DNA from: CAZFQG01 sp964520785
GTDB taxonomy: Bacteria > Planctomycetota > Planctomycetia > Pirellulales > Thermoguttaceae
Assembly: GCA_964520785.1 (NCBI GenBank)
Contig: CAZFQG010000208.1
Coordinates: forward strand, 1-10,565
Direction: 5' to 3'
DNA length: 10,565 nt
Positions within the stretch are counted from its first letter, which is position 1, and each line of letters opens with the position of its first letter. Below are positions 1-7,608 of this stretch, one piece after another. Below the pieces are notes generated by a model that had not been told where the DNA came from, did not search any database, and worked only from the letters and a program-made list of their open reading frames with translations. The position numbers and the translations under genes were made by a program.

Positions 1-169
1 GTCGCACGAAGAAAAAGTTGACTGTTCTAATTGCGGTTCTCGCCGCGACGGAGGTGCCGAAGTGAGTAGTTGTTATCCACAGCGTCCGGTGGGCCCGAGT
101 AAGGGCCTGAACCCAACACAAGACCCCAGACAGACCGGGGGAGATCGTTCCCCAACCAATGCGAGATTC
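1..169 (+). other. Left-edge leader, possible end of an upstream gene
   Basis: There are two readings of this stretch. One frame is open from base 3 to a TGA at 63-65 (about 20 codons, starting RTKKKLTVL) and could be the 3' end of a gene cut by the window edge, but it is too short to judge. The frame of the downstream propeller gene is also open back to the edge and offers a GTG at 62. I did not use that start, because it would place 36 polar residues before a clear signal peptide. Small hairpins are possible at 92-107 (5-bp GC stem, 6-base loop) and 137-153 (GGGG/CCCC plus two weaker pairs). Neither is followed by a T-run, so I do not call a terminator. No convincing promoter was found. Confidence 0.25.
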
Positions 170-1948
170 ATGATGTTCAATACCCGACTCTTTTCTGCCG
201 TTCCATTTGGCCTGCTTTTGTTTGCGCTGCTCGTGGCGGATGGCGAGCCGTCGGCTGCCCGGGCGGAGGCCGAGTTGGACCTCCGCCGCATCGATACGGG
301 GTACAAGATTCCCGACGAAGGCTACTGCGATCAGCCGTACGTGGTGATCACCAACGACGGAAATTGGCTCTGCACGCTGACGACCGGTGCGGGCCACGAG
401 GGTCAGGGCGGTCAGCACGTCGTCTCCACGATCAGCAAGGATCGGGGGAAGACCTGGTCGCCGCTTGTCGATATCGAGCCGGCCGACGGACCCGAAGCGT
501 CGTGGGTCGTGCCTCTGCTGGTTCCCAGCGGGCGGGTCTACGGCTTCTATACCTACAACGGCGACAGCGTCTCTACGTTGCCCGGCAGTGATCGGAAGAT
601 CCGCGCCGATACGCTCGGTTGGTACTGTTACAAGTACTCCGACGACAACGGCCGCTCGTGGTCGAAGGAGCGATACCGGCTGCCGATGCGGGTGACGGCC
701 TGCGATCGGGCGAACAACTGGCAAGGCAAGGTGCAAATCTTCTGGGGAATCGATAAGCCGAAGGTCACCGGCGGTATCGTCCGGTTCGCCTTCACGAAAT
801 TGGGCCGCTACATGCTCGAAAACGGCGAAGGCTGGATGATGCACAGCGACAACATCCTCACCGAGAGCGATATCTCCAAGATTCGCTGGCAAATGCTGCC
901 CGACGGCGAGCACGGCATCCGCTCGCCGCAATTCGGGTCGATTCAGGAAGAACACAACCACGTGGCGCTGGACGAGGACCGCTTGTACCTGGTCTATCGC
1001 ACGACCACCGGCTACCCGTGCCACACCTACAGCGACGACGGAGGGCATACCTGGAGCGAACCGGAACATATGACATACACGCCGGACGGCCGGAAGATCA
1101 AAACGCCTCGCGCCTGCCCCAAGCTGTGGCGGTGCGAGAATGGAAAGTACCTGTTCTGGTTCCACAACCACAGCGGCAAGTCGTACGAGGATCGCAATCC
1201 CGTCTGGATTTCGGGTGGAGAAATCCGCGACGGAAAAATGCACTGGTCGCAGCCGGAAATACTGCTCTATGACGACGACCCGAAGGTCCGGATGAGCTAC
1301 CCCGACCTGATCGAGCAGGACGGCCGGTACTGGGTCACCGAGACACAGAAGTCGATCGCGCGGATCCATGAACTCGACAAGACCTTGCTCGAAGGACTTT
1401 GGACGCAAGGGGAGCGGCGCGAGATCGCTCGGCGAGGCCTGGTGCTGGAGCTGGGCGCCGGACCACGTAGCATGAACGTATTCAAGGTACCTGGAAAACT
1501 GGACGTCTCGGCAGGTGGACTGGCCATCGACTTTTGGGTCCGCTTAGACGACCTCGGCCGAGGCCGAGTGCTGCTCGACACGCGAACCGAACAAGGAACG
1601 GGCCTTGCCGTTACCTCCACCGACAAGGGCACCATCAGCATCGAACTGAACGACGGCGAGAACCAGGCCGCGTGGGATTGCGATCCCGGCCTTCTGAGGA
1701 AGGGCGTGAAGCACCACGTGGCGGTGATCGTCGACAACGGTCCCAAGATCATCACCTTCGTCGTCGACGGACAGCTCTGCGACGGCGGGGCGCACCGGCA
1801 ATACGGCTGGGGACGCTACCAAGGCGATCTCGGCGACGTGAGCGGTTCCGGGACGCTACGAGTCGGTCCATTGCTGAACGGCGTGCGGATTTACGACCGA
1901 TATGTGCGGACCTCGGAAGCGGTGGCGAACTACCACGCGGGACCGTGA
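170..1948 (+). CDS. Exported sialidase-fold (Asp-box) protein with C-terminal LamG-like domain
   Basis: 592 residues from the ATG at 170. Residues 1-32 look like a Sec signal peptide: an Arg near the start, a hydrophobic core at about 10-23 and an A-R-A cleavage site near residue 32. Three Asp boxes, SKDRGKTW (89-96), SDDNGRSW (157-164) and SDDGGHTW (288-295), mark a sialidase/BNR-type beta-propeller spanning about 40-400. Residues about 434-589 resemble a LamG/concanavalin-like domain (AIDFWVRLDD, VDGQLCDGG, then GVRIYDRYV near the end), commonly a carbohydrate-binding or glycan-contacting module. The protein should act outside the cytoplasm on a glycan. The Arg of the sialidase (F/Y)RIP motif is not evident; the nearest match is YKIP at 45-48, so true sialidase activity is doubtful and a different glycosidase or a binding protein is equally possible. 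A second ATG follows at 173. The gene converges on the minus-strand operon with five bases between stop codons. Confidence 0.85.
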   Translation: MMFNTRLFSAVPFGLLLFALLVADGEPSAARAEAELDLRRIDTGYKIPDEGYCDQPYVVITNDGNWLCTLTTGAGHEGQGGQHVVSTISKDRGKTWSPLVDIEPADGPEASWVVPLLVPSGRVYGFYTYNGDSVSTLPGSDRKIRADTLGWYCYKYSDDNGRSWSKERYRLPMRVTACDRANNWQGKVQIFWGIDKPKVTGGIVRFAFTKLGRYMLENGEGWMMHSDNILTESDISKIRWQMLPDGEHGIRSPQFGSIQEEHNHVALDEDRLYLVYRTTTGYPCHTYSDDGGHTWSEPEHMTYTPDGRKIKTPRACPKLWRCENGKYLFWFHNHSGKSYEDRNPVWISGGEIRDGKMHWSQPEILLYDDDPKVRMSYPDLIEQDGRYWVTETQKSIARIHELDKTLLEGLWTQGERREIARRGLVLELGAGPRSMNVFKVPGKLDVSAGGLAIDFWVRLDDLGRGRVLLDTRTEQGTGLAVTSTDKGTISIELNDGENQAAWDCDPGLLRKGVKHHVAVIVDNGPKIITFVVDGQLCDGGAHRQYGWGRYQGDLGDVSGSGTLRVGPLLNGVRIYDRYVRTSEAVANYHAGP

Positions 1949-1953
1949 ACAAG

Positions 1954-3045
1954 TCAATAGCGTGCCGCCAGGTACGTGTGCCAAATCGCCTCCGCCTGTT
2001 GCGGTGAGTCCACGACGGTGATCACGGCCAGTCCCCGCGGCGGTAGCTTTGAGAATATCCAATCGAGATCCCGTTCCGGAATGTCGCCCCAGATAATCAG
2101 GGGCTTGCGTTTTAGAATTCTTGTATGCGTGTCGAAGAGTCTCTCCGCCGACGGGCCGGCCTCGTCGATATGCAGTTCGAGCGCCGTGAAATCCATCTCC
2201 AGGTAGTGCTCGAACGGGACGTAGCCGGTGGAATGCTGGTGCATGATGCAGTGGTCGAACGCCTCGACGATCGCGGCGTCGAATGGTTTGATGAAATGCT
2301 CGAATAGGGCCGGCGAGAGGAGGGCCGCCGCGTCTTCCTGGTGCCAGATCGTCCCCTGGGGGGCCCAGGCGTTGTAGTAGAACGAACCGATGCCACCGTG
2401 AAACTCGGGAATCCGCTCGATCTGCATTCGCCCGAATTCGATCCAGAAGTCCCGGAGCCTTCCCGCCGTCTCCAGCACTTCGTCTGGATTCGTCATCATC
2501 TCGAAGATGAACTGCTCGCCTCCGTAGAGGACGGCCAGCAGGTCGGAGATGCCGCGCATCCGCGTCGTCCCCAGCGGGTATCGGCCGCCGCCGTGACGAG
2601 CCATTCCTTCGAGGAACTCGATCGTCTTGCGGACCCACGGATTGTCGAGCGAAAACTCCGGCAGGCTCTCCGGGCCGTCGTATCCAGGCGGTCTCTCGGC
2701 GTGGATCGAACCCGATTCATAGCTGCTGAGGATAATCGGGCAGCCGAGTGCCGCCTCCAGCCAGGGAATTCCCCAGTAGGCGCTGGCACTCCAAATGAAG
2801 TCGCCTCCGCACTGCTCGTGAATCTCGAACAGGCGGTCGCAATCGTCGAGATAGGGTTCAATCGGGAAGTCGTCGGGATGAAGCTCCCGGCCGACGGGAA
2901 TTCCCTTGGCCGCCTCATAGCGGTGGATGGGATACTCGCTGCCGTAGAAGAATCCGAGCAACGGGCGTTCGTTCTCCCGCGCGTAGAACCGCTCAAACAG
3001 TGCCACGCGTTCTTCGATCGACTTCTTAAGCTCGGGTTTGGGCAT
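1954..3045 (-). CDS. URO-D-fold protein, last gene of the TRAP operon
   Basis: 363 residues, close to the usual length of the uroporphyrinogen decarboxylase/corrinoid methyltransferase superfamily. Evidence for the fold is the order of motifs: QEDAAALLSPALFEHFIKPF at about 236-255, a His-rich turn MHQHSTGY at 268-275, HIDEAGPS at 292-299, and a closing strand-helix pattern (IIWGDIPERDLDWI, about 317-330). True heme-pathway URO-D carries an N-terminal RQAGR-type motif, which is absent. Zinc methyltransferases (MtaA/MtbA type) carry His-X-Cys, where this protein has His-Gln-His-Ser. No signal peptide or membrane segment is visible, so it is probably cytoplasmic. The ATG at 3045 lies inside the preceding gene (20-base overlap) with only a weak GAG upstream, suggesting translational coupling. 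The substrate is unknown. It is the most diverged of the three paralogues in the region that normally holds the metal ligands. Confidence 0.8.
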   Translation of the reverse strand: MPKPELKKSIEERVALFERFYARENERPLLGFFYGSEYPIHRYEAAKGIPVGRELHPDDFPIEPYLDDCDRLFEIHEQCGGDFIWSASAYWGIPWLEAALGCPIILSSYESGSIHAERPPGYDGPESLPEFSLDNPWVRKTIEFLEGMARHGGGRYPLGTTRMRGISDLLAVLYGGEQFIFEMMTNPDEVLETAGRLRDFWIEFGRMQIERIPEFHGGIGSFYYNAWAPQGTIWHQEDAAALLSPALFEHFIKPFDAAIVEAFDHCIMHQHSTGYVPFEHYLEMDFTALELHIDEAGPSAERLFDTHTRILKRKPLIIWGDIPERDLDWIFSKLPPRGLAVITVVDSPQQAEAIWHTYLAARY

Positions 3046-4138
3046 TGTGATTACTCGCGACTTCGTAGATTGCCACGATGTTCCGCGGCGGGATGTCCGC
3101 CTGATAGACTTGGGTCGGCGCGAATATGTAGCCGAGACCGCCGCTCAATCCGTCGATGATCTCTTGGGCGTGGACGGCGGCTTCCTCCGGCGTTGCCTTC
3201 GGCAGTACATGCTGGGTGTCGATGCCGCCGTGAAAGATGATTCGATCGCCGTACTTGCTCCTCAATGATTCGGGTTCCATGGCGGCGGCCGACGTCTGGA
3301 CGGGATCGAGGATGTCGACGCCCGCGTCGATGACACGGTCGAGCAGCGGGGCGATCGATCCACACGAGTGCTTCATGATCTTCAATCCGTGTGAACGGGC
3401 CAGGTCGCACAGTTTCCGGATATTCTCGGCATAGAAGTCGTCCCACATGGCGGCACTGAACAGTAATCCCTGCTGGCTGCCGAAATCGTTGCCGAAGAAC
3501 CAGATGTCGATCTTGCCCCGCAATTGGTCGAAAAGCCGGTCATTTAACTCCAAGTACATTTCCGTCATGCGGTCGACAAGCGTATGGATCAGTTCGGGAT
3601 GCGTCGCCATGCCCATCAGGAACCGGTCGAAGCCGATCATGCGGTAGGCGTCGCCGAAGATACCCGACCAGAGTCCGCTGATGACGATCCGCCGGCCGTT
3701 CGCTTCCGCTTCGGGAATCAACGGCTCGAAATCGAAGTCGCCCGCGGAGGGCCAGCGGTGATCGAGAATGTCCTTGGGCGTCGACGAAAGGGTGAACGGC
3801 CCCTCGATGGCCTCCTCCACGTCGAATTTCCCGAGCCCTTCCCGACGCTGCCACCGAATCCCGAGCGGGCAGGTACGCACGGTGTGGGTCTTCTCGAGGT
3901 GCGGACCGCGCCAGCACGGCAGAAAGCCTTCCTGCTGGCTGATGTCGCGCCCGGAAAGGTAATAAAAATCGCAACCGAGCCGGTCCAGCAGTTCCGATTC
4001 GCTGGAGACCCGCAGGTGTTCTCGGAGCCGGCGATCGGACTCGGCGGACGTCAGATAATCGACGAGGATACGCTTCTTGCTCGCGACGGACGCATAGAAG
4101 GGCGATCGGGGATTGGGGTCTTGAATCATTTCGGTCAT
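3026..4138 (-). CDS. URO-D-fold protein with partial HxC metal motif
   Basis: 370 residues. This is the most family-like of the three paralogues. Visible landmarks are LLDRLGCDFYY (50-60), GNDFGSQQGLLFSAAMW (216-232, matching the family's DD-G-Q-G-x-S-x-x-M/Y segment), KHSCGS (256-261, the His-X-Cys-Gly turn), HGGIDTQHVLP (303-313) and YIFAPTQVYQADIPPRNI (337-354). In MtaA/MtbA-type methyltransferases a second Cys near the C-terminus completes the zinc site; here the matching segment has no Cys. The N-terminal Arg motif of heme URO-D is also missing. I therefore call the fold and not a reaction. The ATG lies two bases after the stop of the preceding gene (TAA, GC, ATG), with a poor ribosome site, so translation probably depends on the upstream gene. 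Its first 8 codons are closely repeated in the small ORF at 5241-5327. Confidence 0.85.
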   Translation of the reverse strand: MTEMIQDPNPRSPFYASVASKKRILVDYLTSAESDRRLREHLRVSSESELLDRLGCDFYYLSGRDISQQEGFLPCWRGPHLEKTHTVRTCPLGIRWQRREGLGKFDVEEAIEGPFTLSSTPKDILDHRWPSAGDFDFEPLIPEAEANGRRIVISGLWSGIFGDAYRMIGFDRFLMGMATHPELIHTLVDRMTEMYLELNDRLFDQLRGKIDIWFFGNDFGSQQGLLFSAAMWDDFYAENIRKLCDLARSHGLKIMKHSCGSIAPLLDRVIDAGVDILDPVQTSAAAMEPESLRSKYGDRIIFHGGIDTQHVLPKATPEEAAVHAQEIIDGLSGGLGYIFAPTQVYQADIPPRNIVAIYEVASNHNAQTRA

Positions 4139-4140
4139 GC

Positions 4141-5244
4141 TTACTTAACTCGTTGGCGGAGGCGCCAATCCGTGGGTGTTGCGCCAATTTCCGATAGGGC
4201 GTCGAAATAGGCTTCCAGATTCTTCAAGGGGATATTTCCGTGAAGGCCGCCGCCGCTGGCGATCGCGAACCCGGGGCAACCGTCCATTCTCTCGGCCAGA
4301 TCGAAAACCATCTCGCGGATCTCGCCGGCGGCGCCGAACGTCAGGGTGGCCGTGCTGATTCCGCCGACGGCGAAACGGCCGGCCTCTCCAAAATGCTCCT
4401 TGACGGCCTCGAGCGACGTGGCGGGGGTCTCGAACATCAGCCCGTCCACGCCGGATTCCACCAGGCGCGGCAGGAACGCTTCCATATTCCCGTCCGCGAC
4501 GAAGATGACCTTCTTGCCCAGTCGTTTGGCCTCGGCCCAGATATTCGGATAGTGCGGGAAGACGTACTCGTCGTACCAGGTCGGCTGGAATATCGGCCCG
4601 TCCTTGCCGGCCAGGTCGTCATGCACGAATAGAAACGGGCTGTCGGACGCGGCGGCCATCTCGTTGACGATGGCCTTCGACTTGGCGGCGCACGGGGCCA
4701 GGAACTGCTCGTGGAAACGATCGGGCTCCATCGCGGCGGCCAGCATGAATATCTCCCAGCCCAGGAACTCGACCGGCCACATGAAAAGCGTGGTGTAGAG
4801 CATCGGGTAGTAGAGGCCGACCTCTCCGATGGCCCTTTCTCGGGCCTGGATGTCGCCGGCCCGGCAGGGGTGCGGGACGGGCGTCCAGAGGTCTTCGTAG
4901 CGGAGGGATTCAACGTCCAGCGTCCACACCTCTTCCGGTGTCGCGCAAACGTAGGTATCGCGATGCGCCGTATCATAAACGCCCAAGTGGGCGTATCGAT
5001 AGGGACGGGTTTCGTGGGGACGGGTCTCTCCCAATGGTGTCGGCGGGGGGGCGTTGCGCAGCGGCACGCGATTGACGATGTCGATCCCCAGCGCGGCGTA
5101 GGCTCTACGGAAGGCCTCGGAAGTATCCTGATACACGTCCAACCCGCTGACCAATTCGATCAATCCGGCATGGTTCAGTGTTTCCTTGGAGACCAGCTTC
5201 TCGCCGACGCGCCCCTCCGCCCACGCCAAAACGTCTTGTTTCAT
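4141..5244 (-). CDS. URO-D-fold protein, first of three in the operon
   Basis: 367 residues from the ATG at 5244. I chose this start over a longer open frame (to 5376) because GAGGTG lies six bases upstream and the extra 44 residues are basic, low-complexity and overlap the end of the TRAP receptor gene. Family landmarks are VHDDLAGKDGPIFQPTWYDEY (about 207-227) followed by a Pro-His, and a C-terminal GGGLHGNIPLKNLEAYFDAL (331-350) that matches the usual IPP/IPL-x-N-I/L ending. At the place of the His-X-Cys-Gly turn it reads FVADGN (248-253), so the metal ligands are gone. There is no RQAGR-type motif. It is probably cytoplasmic, with no signal peptide or membrane segment. It sits directly downstream of the TRAP receptor, and its start overlaps the stop of the 28-codon ORF as ATGA. 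Function unknown. Confidence 0.82.
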   Translation of the reverse strand: MKQDVLAWAEGRVGEKLVSKETLNHAGLIELVSGLDVYQDTSEAFRRAYAALGIDIVNRVPLRNAPPPTPLGETRPHETRPYRYAHLGVYDTAHRDTYVCATPEEVWTLDVESLRYEDLWTPVPHPCRAGDIQARERAIGEVGLYYPMLYTTLFMWPVEFLGWEIFMLAAAMEPDRFHEQFLAPCAAKSKAIVNEMAAASDSPFLFVHDDLAGKDGPIFQPTWYDEYVFPHYPNIWAEAKRLGKKVIFVADGNMEAFLPRLVESGVDGLMFETPATSLEAVKEHFGEAGRFAVGGISTATLTFGAAGEIREMVFDLAERMDGCPGFAIASGGGLHGNIPLKNLEAYFDALSEIGATPTDWRLRQRVK

Positions 5245-5327
5245 GGGTTGCACCTCAGTGAAGGAAGCGGCTCCATCAAAGCGCGGACGGAAGATTGGGA
5301 GTGGGGTTCTTGAATCATCTCGGTCAC
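5241..5327 (-). pseudogene. 28-codon ORF resembling a lost URO-D gene start
   Basis: A GTG-started ORF fills the only real gap in the operon. Its GTG overlaps the TGA of the TRAP receptor gene (GTGA), and its TGA overlaps the ATG of the first URO-D-fold gene (ATGA). It begins V-T-E-M-I-Q-E-P, nearly identical to the M-T-E-M-I-Q-D-P start of the URO-D-fold gene at 4138. By eye, the DNA matches over the first 20 bases with only two differences (positions 1 and 9), then stays similar for about 15 more with a one-base shift, after which similarity ends. The simplest reading is a relic: a URO-D paralogue once followed the TRAP receptor and all but its 5' end was deleted, or a copy of that end was pasted here. 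A coupling peptide that keeps ribosomes running through the gap is the alternative. Whether it is translated cannot be seen from sequence. Confidence 0.45.
5251..5256 (-). promoter_or_regulatory. Ribosome binding site deciding the start at 5244
   Basis: GAGGTG on the minus strand, six bases before the ATG at 5244. It is the reason for rejecting the longer open frame upstream. Confidence 0.65.
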
Positions 5328-6328
5328 GGCGTCTCCAGAATGCGGCGGTAGAGGCCCGGCTTCCACGTTCCCTCAAACAGCGGCGGTATCTTCTCCTTGG
5401 CCAGCTTCAGAAATGCCTCCCGGTCGACCGGCACGAATTCGACGCCCCCCTCGAGCAGCTTCTTTCGGTAATCGGCCTCCGAACGCTCGACTTCCCGATT
5501 GTGCCATTCGGTGGCGTATTCGGCCGCCTCGAGAATGATCTCGCGCTCTTCCTCCGTGAATCGTTCGTCGAAGTGGGGACCGGTGCAGAAAACATAGAAA
5601 CCGATCAAGTGGTGCGTCTCCATGATGTACTTCTGCACTTCGTGGAGGTTGTTCCCGTAGATCGTGGCCAGCGGATTCTCCTGTCCTTCGACGACGCCCA
5701 GTTTCAGCGCCATGAACATGTCGGTGAACGGCAGCGGCGTTGTATTGGCGCCGAATGTCTGCCACGATTTGATGTACACTTCCAACTCCGGCACGCGCAG
5801 CTTCAGGCCGCGAAGATCGTCGGGATTGTATATCTTCTTTGAAGTCGTTGTCAGATACCGTGGGCCGCGGTACCAGAGGTGCCGCATTTCCAGGCCCGCC
5901 CTCTCGCGGAGCGTCCCGCGGAGTTCCTCGCCGATCTCGCCCCGCCAGACGCGATCGATGTGTTCGTAGTCCCGCCATACGAACGGGGCCTCCGTCATCC
6001 CGTACTCGGGCGCGTACCAGCCGATAAACGCGCAACCCATCACGGTCATGTCGATGCTGCGGAGTTTCAAACCCTCGACGGTCTCGCGGTCGTCGCCCAA
6101 CTGGCCGCTGGGGTAAAGCCTCACTCGCAATTTCCCGCCGGACCGCTCGGCAACGCGGTCGGCGAACTGTTCGGCCGCCGAGTGCAGCAGCACGGTCGGT
6201 CCCGAGACATAGCCCATGCGGATGATCTTCTCGTCCGGCTTCTGGGCACAGCCCGCGACAAGCAGGATCAGAACGACAGTAGCGGCCTTGCCGGCATGTC
6301 GGCGGTACCAGACCTTCTCGGTCGTCAT
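5324..6328 (-). CDS. dctP: TRAP transporter substrate-binding lipoprotein (DctP family)
   Basis: 334 residues from the ATG at 6328. The start overlaps the TGA of the large permease gene (ATGA) and has GGGGAGG nine bases upstream. The same frame stays open far upstream, but that part is a shadow of the permease gene. Residues 1-27 form a lipoprotein signal: basic N-terminus, hydrophobic stretch 15-25, lipobox VAGC with Cys27. DctP-family landmarks are LRVRLYPSGQLGDDRETVEG (67-86), LRGLKLRVPE (172-181, with Arg178 at the position of the conserved carboxylate-binding Arg) and LGVVEGQENPLATIYGNNLH (210-229). The receptor should deliver a carboxylated small molecule, such as a sugar acid or keto acid, to the permease pair. 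The symbol gives the family only; C4-dicarboxylate specificity is not implied. Residue 28 is Ala, not Asp, so an inner-membrane retention signal is not evident. Confidence 0.92.
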   Translation of the reverse strand: MTTEKVWYRRHAGKAATVVLILLVAGCAQKPDEKIIRMGYVSGPTVLLHSAAEQFADRVAERSGGKLRVRLYPSGQLGDDRETVEGLKLRSIDMTVMGCAFIGWYAPEYGMTEAPFVWRDYEHIDRVWRGEIGEELRGTLRERAGLEMRHLWYRGPRYLTTTSKKIYNPDDLRGLKLRVPELEVYIKSWQTFGANTTPLPFTDMFMALKLGVVEGQENPLATIYGNNLHEVQKYIMETHHLIGFYVFCTGPHFDERFTEEEREIILEAAEYATEWHNREVERSEADYRKKLLEGGVEFVPVDREAFLKLAKEKIPPLFEGTWKPGLYRRILETP

Positions 6329-7608
6329 TTGATCTGACCTCCCCACAAATCGACCAGCCATAGCGACAAATCGGGCACGAAAGCCACGATCAGTACCACA
6401 ACCAAAAGCGCGAGGTAAAACGGCCACAGATGGGCTAAAATGTCCTTCACGGAAACCTGGCTGACGCCCGCCATCACGAACAACAGGATTCCGACCGGTG
6501 GCGTCAACAGCCCGATCATGATGGCCAACTGAAAGACGACGCCGAAATGCACCGGATCGATCCCGTAAGAGGCAAGAATCGGCAACAACAGCGGCGTGAA
6601 GATGATCATGATGCTGCCGCCTTCCATCACCGTGCCCAGGAGCAGAATCAGCCCGATCAGCAGTAGCATCATGAGCCATCGCTCGGCGGCGATGGTCTGG
6701 AAGAAGGCGACAAACGACTCCGGTTCGACTTCGCGCGAAATCAGGAAGCCGAAACAGGAGGCGCAGGCGATGATGAACAAAATCGACGTGGAACGCCGGG
6801 CGGTGACCAGCAGAATCCGCGGCAGGTCCCGCAATCGAAGGGAGCGATAGATGAAAAACCCGATGACCAGCCCGTACGCGACCGCCAGCACGCCGGCCTC
6901 GGTCGGCGTCACCAGTCCGCCGAAAATCCCGCCGAGGATGATCACCGGCATCAGCAACCCCGGCAGGGCGACCCAAAAACTTTCGACCAGCTCCCGGGCA
7001 CTGTGCCGGTCGCCTTTGGGATGGCGTGCCTTCCAGGCAACCAGGGCACACACCGCCATGATCACGATGGCGATCAGGATGCCCGGCAGCGTACCGGCCA
7101 GAAACAACTTCCCAACCGACGTGCCGGAAACGGACGCGTAAATAATGAAGCCCACGCTGGGCGGAATCACCGGTCCGATCGTCGCCGACGACGCGTTGAC
7201 CGCCGCCGCGAAGCCCTTGGGATAGCCCTTCTTCGTCATCATGGGAACCATGGTGGATCCGACGGCCGCCGCGCTGGCAATGGCCGCGCCCGAGACCATG
7301 GCCACCAGCGTGTTGGCAAGGACGACCACGTAGGACAGGCCGCCCGGCAAGGGGCCGATGAGGGCGAGGGCCAGGCGTGTCAACCGTTTCGTGATGCCGG
7401 CGGCGTTCATGATCTCGCCCGCCAGCAGAAAGAACGGCAGCGCCAAGAGGACCATGGTATCGGCGCCGGAGGAAATCTGTTGGACGACGACCAGCACGGA
7501 CATGTCGCTGATCAGTGCCACGTAGACCAGCGAGCTGATTCCGATGGCGTACGCAATGGGCACGCCGAGGACCAGCAGAAGCAGCATGCTCGCCACCAGG
7601 ACAATCAT
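6325..7608 (-). CDS. dctM: TRAP transporter large permease (DctM family)
   Basis: 427 residues, the usual length for DctM, from the ATG at 7608. The start overlaps the small permease stop as ATGA, with GGAGGAG eight bases upstream. An open frame continues to 7947, but its added residues are not DctM-like. The protein is almost wholly hydrophobic with roughly a dozen membrane segments. Family motifs are PFFLLAGEIMNAAGI (58-72), SGAAIASAAAVGSTMVP (106-122), GYPKGFAAAVNASSATIGP (128-146) with IPPS (148-151), and near the C-terminus the repeated-half motif LLTPPVGILLFVMAGVS. It forms the sodium-coupled translocation channel together with the DctQ protein and takes substrate from the DctP receptor. 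The gene order Q-M-P is kept intact. Confidence 0.95.
   Translation of the reverse strand: MIVLVASMLLLLVLGVPIAYAIGISSLVYVALISDMSVLVVVQQISSGADTMVLLALPFFLLAGEIMNAAGITKRLTRLALALIGPLPGGLSYVVVLANTLVAMVSGAAIASAAAVGSTMVPMMTKKGYPKGFAAAVNASSATIGPVIPPSVGFIIYASVSGTSVGKLFLAGTLPGILIAIVIMAVCALVAWKARHPKGDRHSARELVESFWVALPGLLMPVIILGGIFGGLVTPTEAGVLAVAYGLVIGFFIYRSLRLRDLPRILLVTARRSTSILFIIACASCFGFLISREVEPESFVAFFQTIAAERWLMMLLLIGLILLLGTVMEGGSIMIIFTPLLLPILASYGIDPVHFGVVFQLAIMIGLLTPPVGILLFVMAGVSQVSVKDILAHLWPFYLALLVVVLIVAFVPDLSLWLVDLWGGQIK
6338..6344 (-). promoter_or_regulatory. Ribosome binding site deciding the dctP start
   Basis: GGGGAGG nine bases before the ATG at 6328, lying within the last codons of the large permease gene. 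It supports the short start over the long open frame reaching 7678. Confidence 0.65.

Noticed and set aside
73..81. TTATCCACA, a perfect DnaA-box sequence, with a similar TTTTCCACA at 10548-10556
   Set aside because: Single 9-base matches far apart, no cluster, no AT-rich unwinding region and no dnaA/dnaN neighbours, so an origin is not supported.
2341..3159. 272-codon plus-strand open frame opposite two URO-D-fold genes
   Set aside because: It lies antisense to genes with clear family motifs, has no recognisable domain, and such long shadows are common in GC-rich DNA.
5245..5376. N-terminal extension of the first URO-D-fold gene to 5376
   Set aside because: The extension is Arg-rich, overlaps the end of dctP, and the internal ATG has a good ribosome site at ideal distance.
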